From the NCBI RefSeq assembly GCF_020639365.1, contig NZ_JAINUL010000001.1:3822216-3886215 (forward strand): a stretch of 64,000 nucleotides of DNA. Direction: 5' to 3'. The DNA is from Streptomyces flavotricini. GTDB lineage: Bacteria; Actinomycetota; Actinomycetes; Streptomycetales; Streptomycetaceae. Position numbers and translations under genes: made by a program. The notes beneath the pieces are model-generated. The model worked only from the letters and a program-made list of their open reading frames with translations. It ran no database searches and had not been told where the DNA came from. Of this stretch, positions 1 through 8,268 are shown piece after piece; the first letter of the stretch is position 1; the number at the start of each line of letters is the position of its first letter.

Positions 1-551
1 GGCACGTGGAGGCGTACAACTACTCCCCCTTCACACGCGACCTGCGCGTGACCGCCCGCCACCTCGCCCGCCGCGTCGAGGAGCTGTGCGAGCGCACCGG
101 GCAGGAGCGGGTGGACCTCGTCGGGCACAGTCTGGGCGGGCTGGTCGGGCGGTACTTCGTCCAGTGCCTCGGCGGCGCGGCCCGCGTCCGCACGCTCGTC
201 ACGCTCGGCACTCCGCATTCCGGTACGCGGGTCGCCCCCTTCATGGACGCCCACCCGCTGGTCCGGCAGATGCGGCCGGACTCCGAGGTGATGGCCGAGC
301 TGCGGGCGCCCGCGCCCGGCTGCCGGACCCGATGCGTGGCGTTCTGGAGCGAGTTCGACGAGCTGATGGACCCGACCGAGACGGCGCGCATCGAGCACCC
401 GGACCTCCGAGCGGAGAACGTGCAGGTCACCGGCATCGGGCACCTTGCCCTGCCCGCACATCCGGCCGTCACGGCGGCGGTCCGGCGCGCCCTCGACGGG
501 CCCGCTCCGGCCGCCCTCGCGAGCCTCGGGGACTCCGCTTCCGTCGCGTGA
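1..551 (+). CDS. Alpha/beta-hydrolase lipase, class 2 (EstA-like), 5'-truncated by window edge
   Basis: This is the C-terminal part of an alpha/beta-fold lipase or esterase; the reading frame is open to the window edge, so the true start lies upstream. Counting from the first in-frame GTG at position 6, the nucleophile elbow GHSLGG is at residues 40-45 (Ser42). The flanking segment (VDLVGHSLGGLVGRYF, then TLGTPHSGT) is typical of EstA-type lipases. A candidate catalytic Asp lies in FDELMDP near residue 120 and the His in GIGHLAL near residue 145, so the triad looks complete. Such enzymes hydrolyse acyl esters and are often exported, but any signal peptide would be off the window. The substrate cannot be inferred. 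Confidence 0.85.
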   Translation, partial: HVEAYNYSPFTRDLRVTARHLARRVEELCERTGQERVDLVGHSLGGLVGRYFVQCLGGAARVRTLVTLGTPHSGTRVAPFMDAHPLVRQMRPDSEVMAELRAPAPGCRTRCVAFWSEFDELMDPTETARIEHPDLRAENVQVTGIGHLALPAHPAVTAAVRRALDGPAPAALASLGDSASVA

Positions 552-587
552 ACGCCAACCCATCGAAACTCGAACGGATTTCGAACT

Positions 588-608
588 CAAGGCCAAGGCT
601 CGGCCTTG
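588..608 (+). terminator. Stem-loop after the lipase gene
   Basis: CAAGGCC at 588-594 and GGCCTTG at 602-608 form a perfect 7-bp stem with a 7-nt loop, 37 nt after the lipase stop codon. There is no T-run, as is common in high-GC terminators. It could instead be the first stem of the structured leader that follows. Confidence 0.4.
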
Positions 609-620
609 CCGCGACCGAAA

Positions 621-770
621 GACGGCCGAATGCCCGGTTCCGCAAAGCCGGAAACCCCTGGAAGATTGTCGTTGCCAGTAACCGCCGGGTACAGTCACGC
701 CACTGCTCTCCCCAAGGAACCTCCCGTTCCCTGGCCACCCAGGCCCCCCACTGCCGAGGCGAAAGAGAAG
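621..770 (+). promoter_or_regulatory. Candidate c-di-AMP (ydaO/yuaA-type) riboswitch in front of the M23 peptidase gene
   Basis: Blocks resembling the ydaO consensus occur in the right order: GGCCGAAT near 623-631, GTAACCGCCGGGTACAGTC around 679-697, a GGAAC/GTTCC hairpin at about 717-731, CACCC near 737, and a 3' block GCCGAGGCGAAAGAG ending just before the start codon. The 5' GGCC and 3' GGC could close the outer helix. In actinobacteria this class is known to precede cell-wall hydrolase genes, which fits the gene downstream. The match is by eye and the P2 region is longer than usual, so it may be another structured leader. Confidence 0.4.
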
Positions 771-773
771 TTG

Positions 774-2264
774 GTGAACGACCGCCCCTCGTCGGGCCTG
801 TACCCCGATTCCGGGTACGACGGCCTTTCCAACACCGCTTTCGCTGGTGAGTCACCCTACGTCTCCTACGAAACGCAGGGTCAGGGGTACGACTACGCCT
901 CCTCCTACCCTTCGTACGAGACCGGCGCCTACGACTCCACCGCCTGGTCCGCGCAGGACGGTTACGCGCAGGACGCCGACTACCTCTCGACGATCCCCGC
1001 CCAGGGCGGCGTACCCGAGGACACCGGCACCGGGCAGTGGGACGCGAGCGCCTGGAACCAGCAGAGCGGCGCCGCCGACTACCAGGCCACCGCCCTCGGC
1101 TACGAGCAGACCGGACAGTGGGCGATGCCGGGTCACGGCACCACGGGCACCGAGACCGGCGCGTACGACGCCACCGCCTGGAACACGGTCCCGCAGCACG
1201 AGCAGCAGACCCAGACCTTCTCGTACGAGCACCACCCGTACGAGTACCAGGAACAGCCGTACCAGGAACAGCACCAGGAGACGGCTTACGCCTACGAGGC
1301 GCCGGCCGCCGAGGGGTACAGCGAGACCGCCGTCTTCGAAGTCCTCGACACCGCAGGCATCGAGAACGCCGATTCCGAGCCGTCCGCACTCGACCTCGCG
1401 CCCGAGCCCGTGCACGACCTGCCCACCCAGGCCATGCCGGTCACCCTGGACGCCGCGCCCGCGCCCCGCGTCTCGCGCCGCGCCGGCGCCAAGACGAAGC
1501 CGGCCCCGGCCGCTGCCGCCACCTCCCGGCGCCGCACCCCGGCGAAGCGTTCCGCCCTGCTGACCGTGGCCGTCCCCTCCGCCTGCGTGATGGGCGTGGC
1601 CGGTGTCGCGGCCGCTTCCGTGGGCGGACTCACCGGCACGGACAAGCCCGCCGAGGGAACCACCACGATGGCCGCGCCCGACCCGGCCTCGGTGAAGCCC
1701 GTCGCGGCGAACAGCAAGCTCGACACCCAGCTGACGGCGCTCAGCGCCGACGCGGGCGACTTCGCGGACCGCGCGAGCCGCACGCAGGAGCGCATCGACC
1801 TGCGCCAGCGCCAGGACGACGAAAAGAAGCGGAAGGCGGAGGAGGAGGCGGCCAAGGAAGCGGCCCGCCCCAAGTTCGCGATCCCGGTCGAACAGCACGG
1901 CCTCAGCGCCAGCTTCGGCCAGGCCGGCGGCATGTGGATGTCCGTGCACACCGGCATCGACTTCCCGGTCTCGTACGGCACCCCGGTCATGTCCGCCACC
2001 GACGGCACCGTGCGCACGCAGTGGAACAGCGCCTACGGCAACATGGCCATAGTGACCTCGCCCGACGGCACCGAGACCTGGTACTGCCACCTCAGCAGCA
2101 CCAAGATCCGGTCCGGCAAGGTCAAGGCGGGCGACGTCATCGCCTACTCCGGCAACTCCGGCAACTCCACCGGCCCGCACCTCCACTTCGAGGTCCGGCC
2201 CGGCGGCGGCTCGGCGATCGACCCCCTGCCGTGGCTCCGCAGCCACGGCCTCGACCCGACCTGA
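774..2264 (+). CDS. M23 family peptidoglycan endopeptidase, membrane-anchored
   Basis: The product is a predicted zinc endopeptidase that cleaves peptide cross-links in peptidoglycan. GTG at 774 is preferred as start because the upstream in-frame sequence overlaps the structured leader; this gives 496 residues. Residues 1 to about 230 are a low-complexity Tyr/Gln/Glu/Pro-rich segment. A single membrane span follows a basic RRRTPAKR patch near 255-290, then a charged coiled coil at about 320-365, then the LytM domain. Zinc ligands are visible as HTGID (His392, Asp396) and HLHFEV (about 469-471). The long acidic N-terminus is probably cytoplasmic, with the peptidase domain outside. A possible c-di-AMP switch lies upstream, and the helicase gene converges on it. 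Confidence 0.9.
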   Translation: MNDRPSSGLYPDSGYDGLSNTAFAGESPYVSYETQGQGYDYASSYPSYETGAYDSTAWSAQDGYAQDADYLSTIPAQGGVPEDTGTGQWDASAWNQQSGAADYQATALGYEQTGQWAMPGHGTTGTETGAYDATAWNTVPQHEQQTQTFSYEHHPYEYQEQPYQEQHQETAYAYEAPAAEGYSETAVFEVLDTAGIENADSEPSALDLAPEPVHDLPTQAMPVTLDAAPAPRVSRRAGAKTKPAPAAAATSRRRTPAKRSALLTVAVPSACVMGVAGVAAASVGGLTGTDKPAEGTTTMAAPDPASVKPVAANSKLDTQLTALSADAGDFADRASRTQERIDLRQRQDDEKKRKAEEEAAKEAARPKFAIPVEQHGLSASFGQAGGMWMSVHTGIDFPVSYGTPVMSATDGTVRTQWNSAYGNMAIVTSPDGTETWYCHLSSTKIRSGKVKAGDVIAYSGNSGNSTGPHLHFEVRPGGGSAIDPLPWLRSHGLDPT

Positions 2265-2321
2265 GCCGGCCCCTCGGCGTGAAGGCCCGGGCGTGAGCCC
2301 GGGCCCGGCACACACCCCCCG

Positions 2322-4814
2322 TTACAGCTTCTGCACGGGCGCGTAGCGCAGGAGCAGGCGCTTCGGCTTGTCGTCCCCGAAGTCGACGGTGGCCTGCGCG
2401 TCCGCGCCGGCGCCCCTGACCTCCATGACCGTGCCCAGCCCGAACTGGTCGTGCGTGACCCGGTCCCCGACCGCCAGCGCGATGACCGGCTTGTCGGCGG
2501 CCCGGCGCGTCGCGAACCCGGACGGCCCCGACTTCGTACGCGACGAGGACAGGAACGCCTCGGGCGAGGTCCCGAACGTGGCCTTGCCGCCGCCCGATCC
2601 GGAGGATCCGTACCCGGAGCCGGAAGCGCGCATCGGGCCCGCCGGCTTCTGCGCCGCGCCCGTCCGCTTCCACTGCAGGTACTCGGCCGGGATCTCCTCG
2701 AGGAACCGCGAGGGCGGGTTGTACGAGGGGGTGCCCCACGCGCTGCGCATGCCCGAACGGGTCAGGTACAGCCGCTCGCGCGCCCGCGTGATGCCGACGT
2801 ACGCGAGGCGGCGCTCCTCCTCCAGCTCCTTGGTCTGGCCCAGCGCGCGCATGTGCGGGAAGACCCCGTCCTCCATGCCGGTCAGGAAGACCACCGGGAA
2901 TTCGAGGCCCTTGGCGGTGTGCAGGGTCATCAGGGTGATGACGCCGGAGCCGTCCTCGTCCTCGTCCGGGATCTGGTCGGAGTCGGCGACGAGCGCGACC
3001 TGCTCCAGGAACTCCGCGAGCGTGCCAGGGTTGTCCTCGCCGCGGGCCTGCTCGAACTCCAGCGCCACGGCCGCGAGTTCCTGGAGGTTCTCGATGCGCG
3101 TCTCGTCCTGCGGGTCGGTCGAGGCCTGGAGCTCGGCGAGGTAGCCCGTACGCTCCAGGACCGCCTCCAGCACCACCGCCGGGCCCGCGCCCGAGTCGAC
3201 GATCGTGCGGAGCTCCTCCATCAGCACGTTGAACCGCTTCACCGCGTTGGTCGAGCGGGCGGCCATGCCGAACGCCTCGTCCACGCGCCGCAGCGCCTGC
3301 GGGAAGGTGATCTTCTCGCGCATCGCGAGCGCGTCGATCATCGCTTCGGCGCGCTCGCCGATGCCGCGCTTGGGTACGTTCAGGATCCGGCGGAGCGGGA
3401 CGTTGTCCTCGGGGTTCGCGAGCACGCGCAGGTACGCGAGGACGTCACGGACCTCCTTGCGCTCGTAGAAGCGGACGCCGCCGACGACCTTGTAGGGGAG
3501 TCCGACGCGGATGAAGATCTCCTCGAACACGCGCGACTGCGCGTTCGTCCGGTAGAAGATCGCGACGTCGCCCGCCTTGGCGTCCCCGGCGTCCGTCAGC
3601 CGGTCGATCTCGTCGGCGACGAACTGCGCCTCGTCGTGCTCGGTGTCCGCGACGTATCCGGTGATGACGGCGCCGGTGCCGGCCTGGGTCCACAGGTTCT
3701 TGGCGCGGCGGTTCTCGTTGCGCTCGATGACCGCGTTGGCGGCGGAGAGGATCGTCTGCGTGGAGCGGTAGTTCTGCTCCAGCAGGATCGTCGTCGCGTC
3801 CTTGTAGTCCTCCTCGAACTGGAGGATGTTGCGGATGGTCGCGCCGCGGAAGGCGTAGATCGACTGGTCGGCGTCACCCACCACGCACAGCTCGGCCGGC
3901 GGCAGGTCCGGGTAGCCGGTGCCGACGAGCTCGCGCACCAGCGTGTACTGGGCGTGGTTGGTGTCCTGGTACTCGTCCACCAGGACGTGGCGGAAGCGCC
4001 GCCGGTAGTGCTCGGCGACCTCCGGGAACGCCTGGAGCAGGTGGACGGTCGTCATGATGATGTCGTCGAAGTCGAGCGCGTTGGCCTCGCGCAGCCGCCC
4101 CTGGTACATCGCGTACGCCTGGGCGAGCGTCTTCTCGAATCCGTCGGCGGCCTGCCCGGCGAAGGCGTCCTCGTCGATGAGCTCGTTCTTGAGGTTCGAG
4201 ATCTTGGCGTTGAAGGCCTTGGGCGGGAACTTCTTCGGGTCCAGGTCCAGGTCGCGGCAGACGAGTGCCATCAGGCGCTTCGAGTCGGCCGCGTCGTAGA
4301 TCGAGAAGGACGAGGTGAAACCGAGGCGCTTCGACTCGCGGCGCAGGATCCGTACGCACGCGCTGTGGAAGGTGGACACCCACATGGCGTTGGCGCGCGG
4401 CCCGACCAGGCCCTCGACGCGCTCCTTCATCTCACCGGCGGCCTTGTTGGTGAAGGTGATCGCCAGGATCTGGCCGGGGTGGACGCCCCGCGCGGCCAGC
4501 AGGTGGCCGATGCGGTGGGTCAGCACCCGGGTCTTGCCGGAGCCCGCACCGGCCACGATGAGCAGCGGGGAGCCGGCGTGCACGACGGCCGCCGCCTGCT
4601 GCTCGTTCAGCCCGTCCAGGAGCGTCGCGGGGTCGATGACGGGCTTGGGGGCGCCGTCCCGGTAGTACGCGTCACCACTCATGGGCACGTCGAACCGGCC
4701 CCCGAACAGATCGTCCGCGCCATCCTCCGGCGCGGGGTGATCCTCGGGCGGCGGGGGGACCTCGTCGGAAGGGGTGAGGTCCGCCAGGAAACTGTCGTCA
4801 AAGAGGCTGCTCAT
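2322..4814 (-). CDS. pcrA: ATP-dependent DNA helicase PcrA/UvrD
   Basis: This is a superfamily 1A 3'-5' DNA helicase used in nucleotide excision repair and in clearing replication conflicts. The 830-residue protein has the family motifs in order: Walker A GAGSGKT at 89-95, TFTNKAA, the DEYQDTN box, QNYRSTQ and the C-terminal motifs around TLHTAKGLEFPVVFL and VGITRARERLYLTRS. A Tudor-like element (VGDRVTHDQFGLGTVMEV), known in PcrA to contact RNA polymerase, closes the protein. The first 55 residues are an acidic Pro-rich extension typical of streptomycete homologues. Its start overlaps the 3' end of the ArsR gene by 17 nt on the same strand, suggesting co-transcription. Confidence 0.96.
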   Translation of the reverse strand: MSSLFDDSFLADLTPSDEVPPPPEDHPAPEDGADDLFGGRFDVPMSGDAYYRDGAPKPVIDPATLLDGLNEQQAAAVVHAGSPLLIVAGAGSGKTRVLTHRIGHLLAARGVHPGQILAITFTNKAAGEMKERVEGLVGPRANAMWVSTFHSACVRILRRESKRLGFTSSFSIYDAADSKRLMALVCRDLDLDPKKFPPKAFNAKISNLKNELIDEDAFAGQAADGFEKTLAQAYAMYQGRLREANALDFDDIIMTTVHLLQAFPEVAEHYRRRFRHVLVDEYQDTNHAQYTLVRELVGTGYPDLPPAELCVVGDADQSIYAFRGATIRNILQFEEDYKDATTILLEQNYRSTQTILSAANAVIERNENRRAKNLWTQAGTGAVITGYVADTEHDEAQFVADEIDRLTDAGDAKAGDVAIFYRTNAQSRVFEEIFIRVGLPYKVVGGVRFYERKEVRDVLAYLRVLANPEDNVPLRRILNVPKRGIGERAEAMIDALAMREKITFPQALRRVDEAFGMAARSTNAVKRFNVLMEELRTIVDSGAGPAVVLEAVLERTGYLAELQASTDPQDETRIENLQELAAVALEFEQARGEDNPGTLAEFLEQVALVADSDQIPDEDEDGSGVITLMTLHTAKGLEFPVVFLTGMEDGVFPHMRALGQTKELEEERRLAYVGITRARERLYLTRSGMRSAWGTPSYNPPSRFLEEIPAEYLQWKRTGAAQKPAGPMRASGSGYGSSGSGGGKATFGTSPEAFLSSSRTKSGPSGFATRRAADKPVIALAVGDRVTHDQFGLGTVMEVRGAGADAQATVDFGDDKPKRLLLRYAPVQKL

Positions 4815-5145
4815 CGCTTTCCGAGTCTAGAGGTCGGGACCGACACGCCAGCACGAGTTCCAGGAGACCGGGGAAGCGCTGCTCCAGATCGTCGCGGCGC
4901 AGCGCGAGGTAGAGCTTGCGTCCTTGCGGGCGCTGGCAGATCACCCCACCCTCCCGGAGCGTCTTGAGGTGGTGCGTGACGCTGGATCGGGGCAGGTCGG
5001 GCACCACTTCGCCGCAGAACGTCTCCTCGCCGGAGGCGAGCTTGCGGACGATCTCAAGGCGGACGGGGTGCCCCAGGGCCGCGAGCACCTCGGCCAGGTC
5101 GAGGTCCTCGGCGTGGGGGTGGGTCAGCTCGGCAGCGGCAGGCAT
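4798..5145 (-). CDS. ArsR family winged-helix transcriptional regulator
   Basis: The 115-residue protein is a winged-helix repressor of the ArsR/SmtB fold. The ATG at 5145 is chosen because the ArsR domain starts directly after it (EVLAALGHPVRLEIVRKLASG) and the upstream in-frame sequence is operator DNA. The recognition helix region is DLPRSSVTHHLKTLREGGV, followed by a wing (RPQGRKLYLAL). No Cys-rich metal site such as CxC is seen, so it is probably not a metal sensor; relatives of this type often sit beside hydrolase or oxidoreductase genes. Three palindromes at 5155-5240 lie just upstream and are the likely autoregulatory operators. It overlaps the start of pcrA. Confidence 0.88.
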   Translation of the reverse strand: MPAAAELTHPHAEDLDLAEVLAALGHPVRLEIVRKLASGEETFCGEVVPDLPRSSVTHHLKTLREGGVICQRPQGRKLYLALRRDDLEQRFPGLLELVLACRSRPLDSESDEQPL

Positions 5146-5154
5146 GCCCTCACT

Positions 5155-5240
5155 GTACGCAGATCTCGTACGGACATGGCCAGACCGTTCGGAGATCTCG
5201 TACAGCCAAAGTCCACCGCGATCGTACGAAATCTTCGAAC
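5155..5240. promoter_or_regulatory. Three 17-bp palindromic sites, probable ArsR operators
   Basis: GTACGCAGATCTCGTAC (5155-5171), GTTCGGAGATCTCGTAC (5187-5203) and GTACGAAATCTTCGAAC (5224-5240) share the inverted-repeat pattern GTnCGnAnATCTnCGnAC. Their centres are 32 and 37 bp apart, so the first pair is on one helix face. They sit between the ArsR start codon and the remnant of a divergent hydrolase gene, the usual place for an ArsR operator. The assignment to this ArsR protein is inferred from position. Confidence 0.65.
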
Positions 5241-5301
5241 GATCGGCCACCGCACCAGCAGCAGGGGGACCTCGGAATGGGCGGCTCCGCCAAGCCCGCC
5301 G

Positions 5302-5445
5302 CCGGGTGCGACAAGAAAGACCCTGGCCCGCGACGTCCACGCGCCGCTCGGCCGGCTCGACACCCGGGTGGTCCGCGTCGACGGCAGCGGGCACTACCTC
5401 CCGGAGGGGCGGCCGGAGGCGGTCGTCCGGGAGCCGACCCGCTTC
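5302..5445 (+). pseudogene. Remnant of an alpha/beta-hydrolase C-terminus
   Basis: In one plus-strand frame the DNA encodes RLDTRVVRVDGSGHYLPEG followed by RPEAVVREPTRF (about 5356-5445). This reads like the last strand and helix of an epoxide-hydrolase or haloperoxidase-type alpha/beta hydrolase, including the catalytic His in GSGHYLPE. No nucleophile elbow or start precedes it, and the frame runs on out of register into the next gene without a stop. I read it as a decayed gene that was once divergent from the ArsR gene. Together with the operator region it fills the interval 5146-5480, which holds no other gene. Confidence 0.5.
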
Positions 5446-5467
5446 CCGGGCCGACCCGGAGCCCCCG

Positions 5468-5473
5468 TACGCT
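5468..5473 (+). promoter_or_regulatory. Putative -10 box of a leaderless promoter
   Basis: TACGCT fits the TAnnnT -10 pattern and lies 7 nt before the ATG at 5481. No Shine-Dalgarno sequence precedes that ATG. This suggests a leaderless transcript starting at or next to the start codon. No clear -35 box is seen. Confidence 0.35.
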
Positions 5474-5480
5474 CGGCGCC

Positions 5481-5834
5481 ATGGACGTACTCATCAATGT
5501 CTTCGTGGGCCTGCACATCATCGGCATCGCCTCCCTCCTGGGCGGTTTCCTGACGCAGATGAAGGCGATGAGCGCCGGCACCGCCCGCTTCGTGCCCGCC
5601 ATGCTGCACGGCGCGCTGACGATGCTCGTCACCGGCGTCCTGCTGGTCGGCTTCCGCGAGATGGACGGCGGCCACGTCAACAACATCAAGATCGGCGTGA
5701 AGCTCGCCGTCCTCTTCGTGATCCTCGCGCTCGTCTACGTGAAGCGGGACGAGGAGCACGTGGAGAAGGCACTGTTCGGCGCGGTCGGCGGGCTGACCGT
5801 GGTCAATATCTTCATCGCCGTCCTCTGGCGCTGA
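5481..5834 (+). CDS. Small integral membrane protein, four helices, unknown function
   Basis: The 117-residue protein is almost wholly hydrophobic, with four predicted membrane helices: INVFVGLHIIGIASLLGGFL, a second from about 38-60, a third from about 70-90 (VKLAVLFVILALVYV) and a C-terminal one ending in FIAVLWR. A short charged loop (VKRDEEHVEK) lies between helices 3 and 4. Family knowledge goes no further than a conserved streptomycete membrane protein. The ATG at 5481 is chosen because hydrophobic coding starts there and a -10-like box suits leaderless translation. The sequence gives no function; the pattern resembles small transporter-like or respiratory-accessory membrane proteins, but that is a guess. 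Confidence 0.8.
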   Translation: MDVLINVFVGLHIIGIASLLGGFLTQMKAMSAGTARFVPAMLHGALTMLVTGVLLVGFREMDGGHVNNIKIGVKLAVLFVILALVYVKRDEEHVEKALFGAVGGLTVVNIFIAVLWR

Positions 5835-5981
5835 CCCCGCAGCGAACGACAACAGCCACATCCGGCCACATCAGTTCACGTCGGGGCACTTGCGATCATC
5901 TCGTCATCCGACCGTTACCTTCGGGTCTAGCGTCCTCCTCCAAGCACCGAGCCCCCGAGCGAGGAAGGACGTGAGGCCCTC

Positions 5982-7031
5982 GTGGCCAGTCACCGAAAGC
6001 CCAGGCAGCGCCCGCTCCATCCGCTCTCCCGCGGCACCGTGCGGACCGCAGCGACGCTCGCCCTCGCGGGCGCTGCCACCGCCACCGCCTTCGAAGGCAC
6101 CTCGCAGGCCGACCCCCAGCAGACGCCCTCCCAGGTGAAGGCAGAGGTGGACCGGCTCTACGAGGAGGCCGAGGAGACGGCGGAGCGGTACAACGGGGCG
6201 AAGGAGCAGGCCGACGAGGCCCAGCGCGCGCTCGACGCACTGCGCGACGAGACCGCCCGCAAGACCGACCGGCTCAACACCGCACGCCGGGCGCTCGGTT
6301 CCCTGGCCGCGGGCCAGTACCGCACCGGCGGCCTGGGGCCCGCCATGCGGCTGGCCCTGGCCGAGAACCCCCAGGACTACCTGGACCAGGCCTCCTTCCT
6401 CACCCGGACCGGCGACCGCAGCGCCGCCGAGGTCTCCTCCGTACGACGCCAGCTCGACGAGGTCGGGCGGCTCAGGGACAAGGCCTCCGGCCGGCTCGCC
6501 GACCTGCGCGCCCGCGAGGGCGAGCTCGCCGAGTACAAGGCCACCGTCGAGGGCAAGCTCGACACCGCCAAGCGGCTGCTGGCCAAGCTCACCGCCGAGG
6601 AAAGGGCCGCGTACGAGGCCCAGTCGGGCGGGCCGGCCCCGGCCGGTGCGCCGTCCACGGCCCCGCCCGCGCCCGTGGACGGCTCGCGCGCCGCCCGCGC
6701 GGTGGCGTTCGCGTACGGGGCGATCGGCAAGCCGTACGTCTGGGGTGCGACCGGACCCGGTTCGTTCGACTGCTCCGGCCTGACCCAGGCGGCCTGGCGC
6801 TCGGCCGGGGTCTCCCTCCCCCGCACCACGTACACCCAGATCAACGCCGGGCAGCGGGTCTCCCGCGATCAGCTGGCCCCCGGCGACCTGGTGTTCTTCT
6901 ACTCCGGGGTCACCCACGTCGGGCTGTACATCGGCAACGGCCAGATGATCCACGCCCCGCGCCCCGGGTCGACGGTCCGCGTGGCCCCGATCGACTCGAT
7001 GCCGTGGGCGGGCGCCTCCCGCCCGGCGTGA
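5982..7031 (+). CDS. NlpC/P60 family cell-wall hydrolase with N-terminal coiled coil
   Basis: The product is a secreted peptidoglycan hydrolase expected to cut gamma-D-glutamyl-type bonds in stem peptides. In 349 residues there is a basic N-region and hydrophobic signal sequence (AATLALAGAATATAFEG, about 22-40), a long coiled coil (about 50-215) and an NlpC/P60 domain (about 230-349). The catalytic Cys is in GSFDCSGL and the His in GVTHVGLYIG, with a polar third residue around MIHAP. This build resembles RipA/CwlO-type division and growth hydrolases, whose coiled coils bind regulators such as FtsEX. GTG 5982 is used because GAGG lies 5 nt upstream. The convergent esterase gene ends 18 nt past the stop. 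Confidence 0.92.
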   Translation: MASHRKPRQRPLHPLSRGTVRTAATLALAGAATATAFEGTSQADPQQTPSQVKAEVDRLYEEAEETAERYNGAKEQADEAQRALDALRDETARKTDRLNTARRALGSLAAGQYRTGGLGPAMRLALAENPQDYLDQASFLTRTGDRSAAEVSSVRRQLDEVGRLRDKASGRLADLRAREGELAEYKATVEGKLDTAKRLLAKLTAEERAAYEAQSGGPAPAGAPSTAPPAPVDGSRAARAVAFAYGAIGKPYVWGATGPGSFDCSGLTQAAWRSAGVSLPRTTYTQINAGQRVSRDQLAPGDLVFFYSGVTHVGLYIGNGQMIHAPRPGSTVRVAPIDSMPWAGASRPA

Positions 7032-7049
7032 GCCGGGGGCGCGGGAGCC

Positions 7050-8174
7050 CTACGGCGCCTTGACCTGCGTGGTCAGCCAGCCGAACACCGTCGGAAGCTG
7101 CTTCGACCACGAGTCGAGGTTGTGCCCGCCGGTCACCTTCTCCGCGTGCACGGTGGTCGGGGTCTGGGCGATGGCCTTGAGGTCCGTGCCGGACAGGTAG
7201 CCGTCCTGCTCGGCGCCCGACATCCACAGCGAGACCGCCGGCGGAGCGGGCGCGGCCTTGAGCAGCGCCTTCAGGTTGTGGGTGCGCCGCATCTCCGGGT
7301 CCTGGGCGACCAGCGAGGTGGGCTCCTGGCCCGGGTCGTTGTAGCCGGAGAGGGAGACGGCCGCGCTGTAGCGGTCGGGGTGCAGGATCGCCAGCTTGGC
7401 GGCGCAGTACGCGCCCGCCGAGTAGCCGGCCACGCCCCAGGTGCGGGCCTCGTCGGAGGCCCGGAAGTTGTCGGTGACCATCTTGCGGACGTCGACGCTG
7501 AACCAGCTGTCCGCGTTGACCTTGCCCGGGATGTTCGCGCATCCGGTGTCGCCGTTGCCCAGCAGCATGGCCCGCGGCGAGACCAGGATGAAGGGCTGCA
7601 CCTTGCCGCTCTTCATCAGCGGCTCCAGCACCTCGGCCGCCTTGAGCCCCTGGAACCAGGACTTGCCCGTCCCCGGTATGCCCGGGATCAACTCGACCAC
7701 CGGGAACTTCTTGTTCTTGAACGCCGGGTCGTCGTACTGGGGCGGGAGCCACACCATGACGTCGCCCTTGACCCCGGAGATCTTGCCGTTGAGCTCGGTC
7801 TTCTTGACCCGGCCGCCGAGGCCCTCGACCGGCTGGAAGTCCTGGAGCACCTTCGGCTCCGCCTTGACCTCCGCGGCCTTCTTCCCGCCGAGCCCGTCCG
7901 CACCGAGGTCGGGGGCGGCCGTGACGTACTTGCCGGTGCCGAGCAGATCGCCCCACGAGGCGTAGAAGTTCTCCTCTCGGTTCACCGAGATGAACACCAG
8001 CGCGACGGCGGTGACCTGGGCGAACACCACCATCAGGGCCCGGGTCGACACGCGTACGACGGCGGGGCCGCGCACCTTGCTCCACACGGCCAGCGGCAGG
8101 AGAACGGCGATCGCCGTGAGGGCGATCGCCGTCGCGAACAGGGGGAACCCCGTCAAGCTCATCACGCCACCCAA
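7050..8174 (-). CDS. Membrane-anchored alpha/beta-hydrolase of the esterase D / antigen 85-like type
   Basis: The 374-residue protein begins with two hydrophobic helices (about 5-30 and 43-63) that anchor it in the membrane, followed by an extracytoplasmic alpha/beta-hydrolase domain. The catalytic Ser is in GVAGYSAGAYCAA, a likely Asp in SGAEQDGYLSG and the His in TGGHNLDSW. The layout matches the putative esterase (PF00756) family, which includes mycolyltransferases and esterase D. As streptomycetes make no mycolic acids, a general acyl-ester hydrolase or transferase acting at the cell surface is more likely. ATG 8174 was chosen; an internal ATG 12 nt later is also possible. It is transcribed convergently with the NlpC/P60 gene. 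Confidence 0.83.
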   Translation of the reverse strand: MGGVMSLTGFPLFATAIALTAIAVLLPLAVWSKVRGPAVVRVSTRALMVVFAQVTAVALVFISVNREENFYASWGDLLGTGKYVTAAPDLGADGLGGKKAAEVKAEPKVLQDFQPVEGLGGRVKKTELNGKISGVKGDVMVWLPPQYDDPAFKNKKFPVVELIPGIPGTGKSWFQGLKAAEVLEPLMKSGKVQPFILVSPRAMLLGNGDTGCANIPGKVNADSWFSVDVRKMVTDNFRASDEARTWGVAGYSAGAYCAAKLAILHPDRYSAAVSLSGYNDPGQEPTSLVAQDPEMRRTHNLKALLKAAPAPPAVSLWMSGAEQDGYLSGTDLKAIAQTPTTVHAEKVTGGHNLDSWSKQLPTVFGWLTTQVKAP

Positions 8175-8268
8175 GAGGGCGCCGCGGCACCGCGCGGTTG
8201 CCCCCGCCCCCTGCGGTGTGGGTCACACCCGCGCGCACATCACACCTGATCAGACGTCACATGAGACG

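Noticed and set aside
2451..4967. Long plus-strand frame opposite pcrA
   Set aside because: Composition is typical of a high-GC antisense frame, and pcrA is certain on the other strand.
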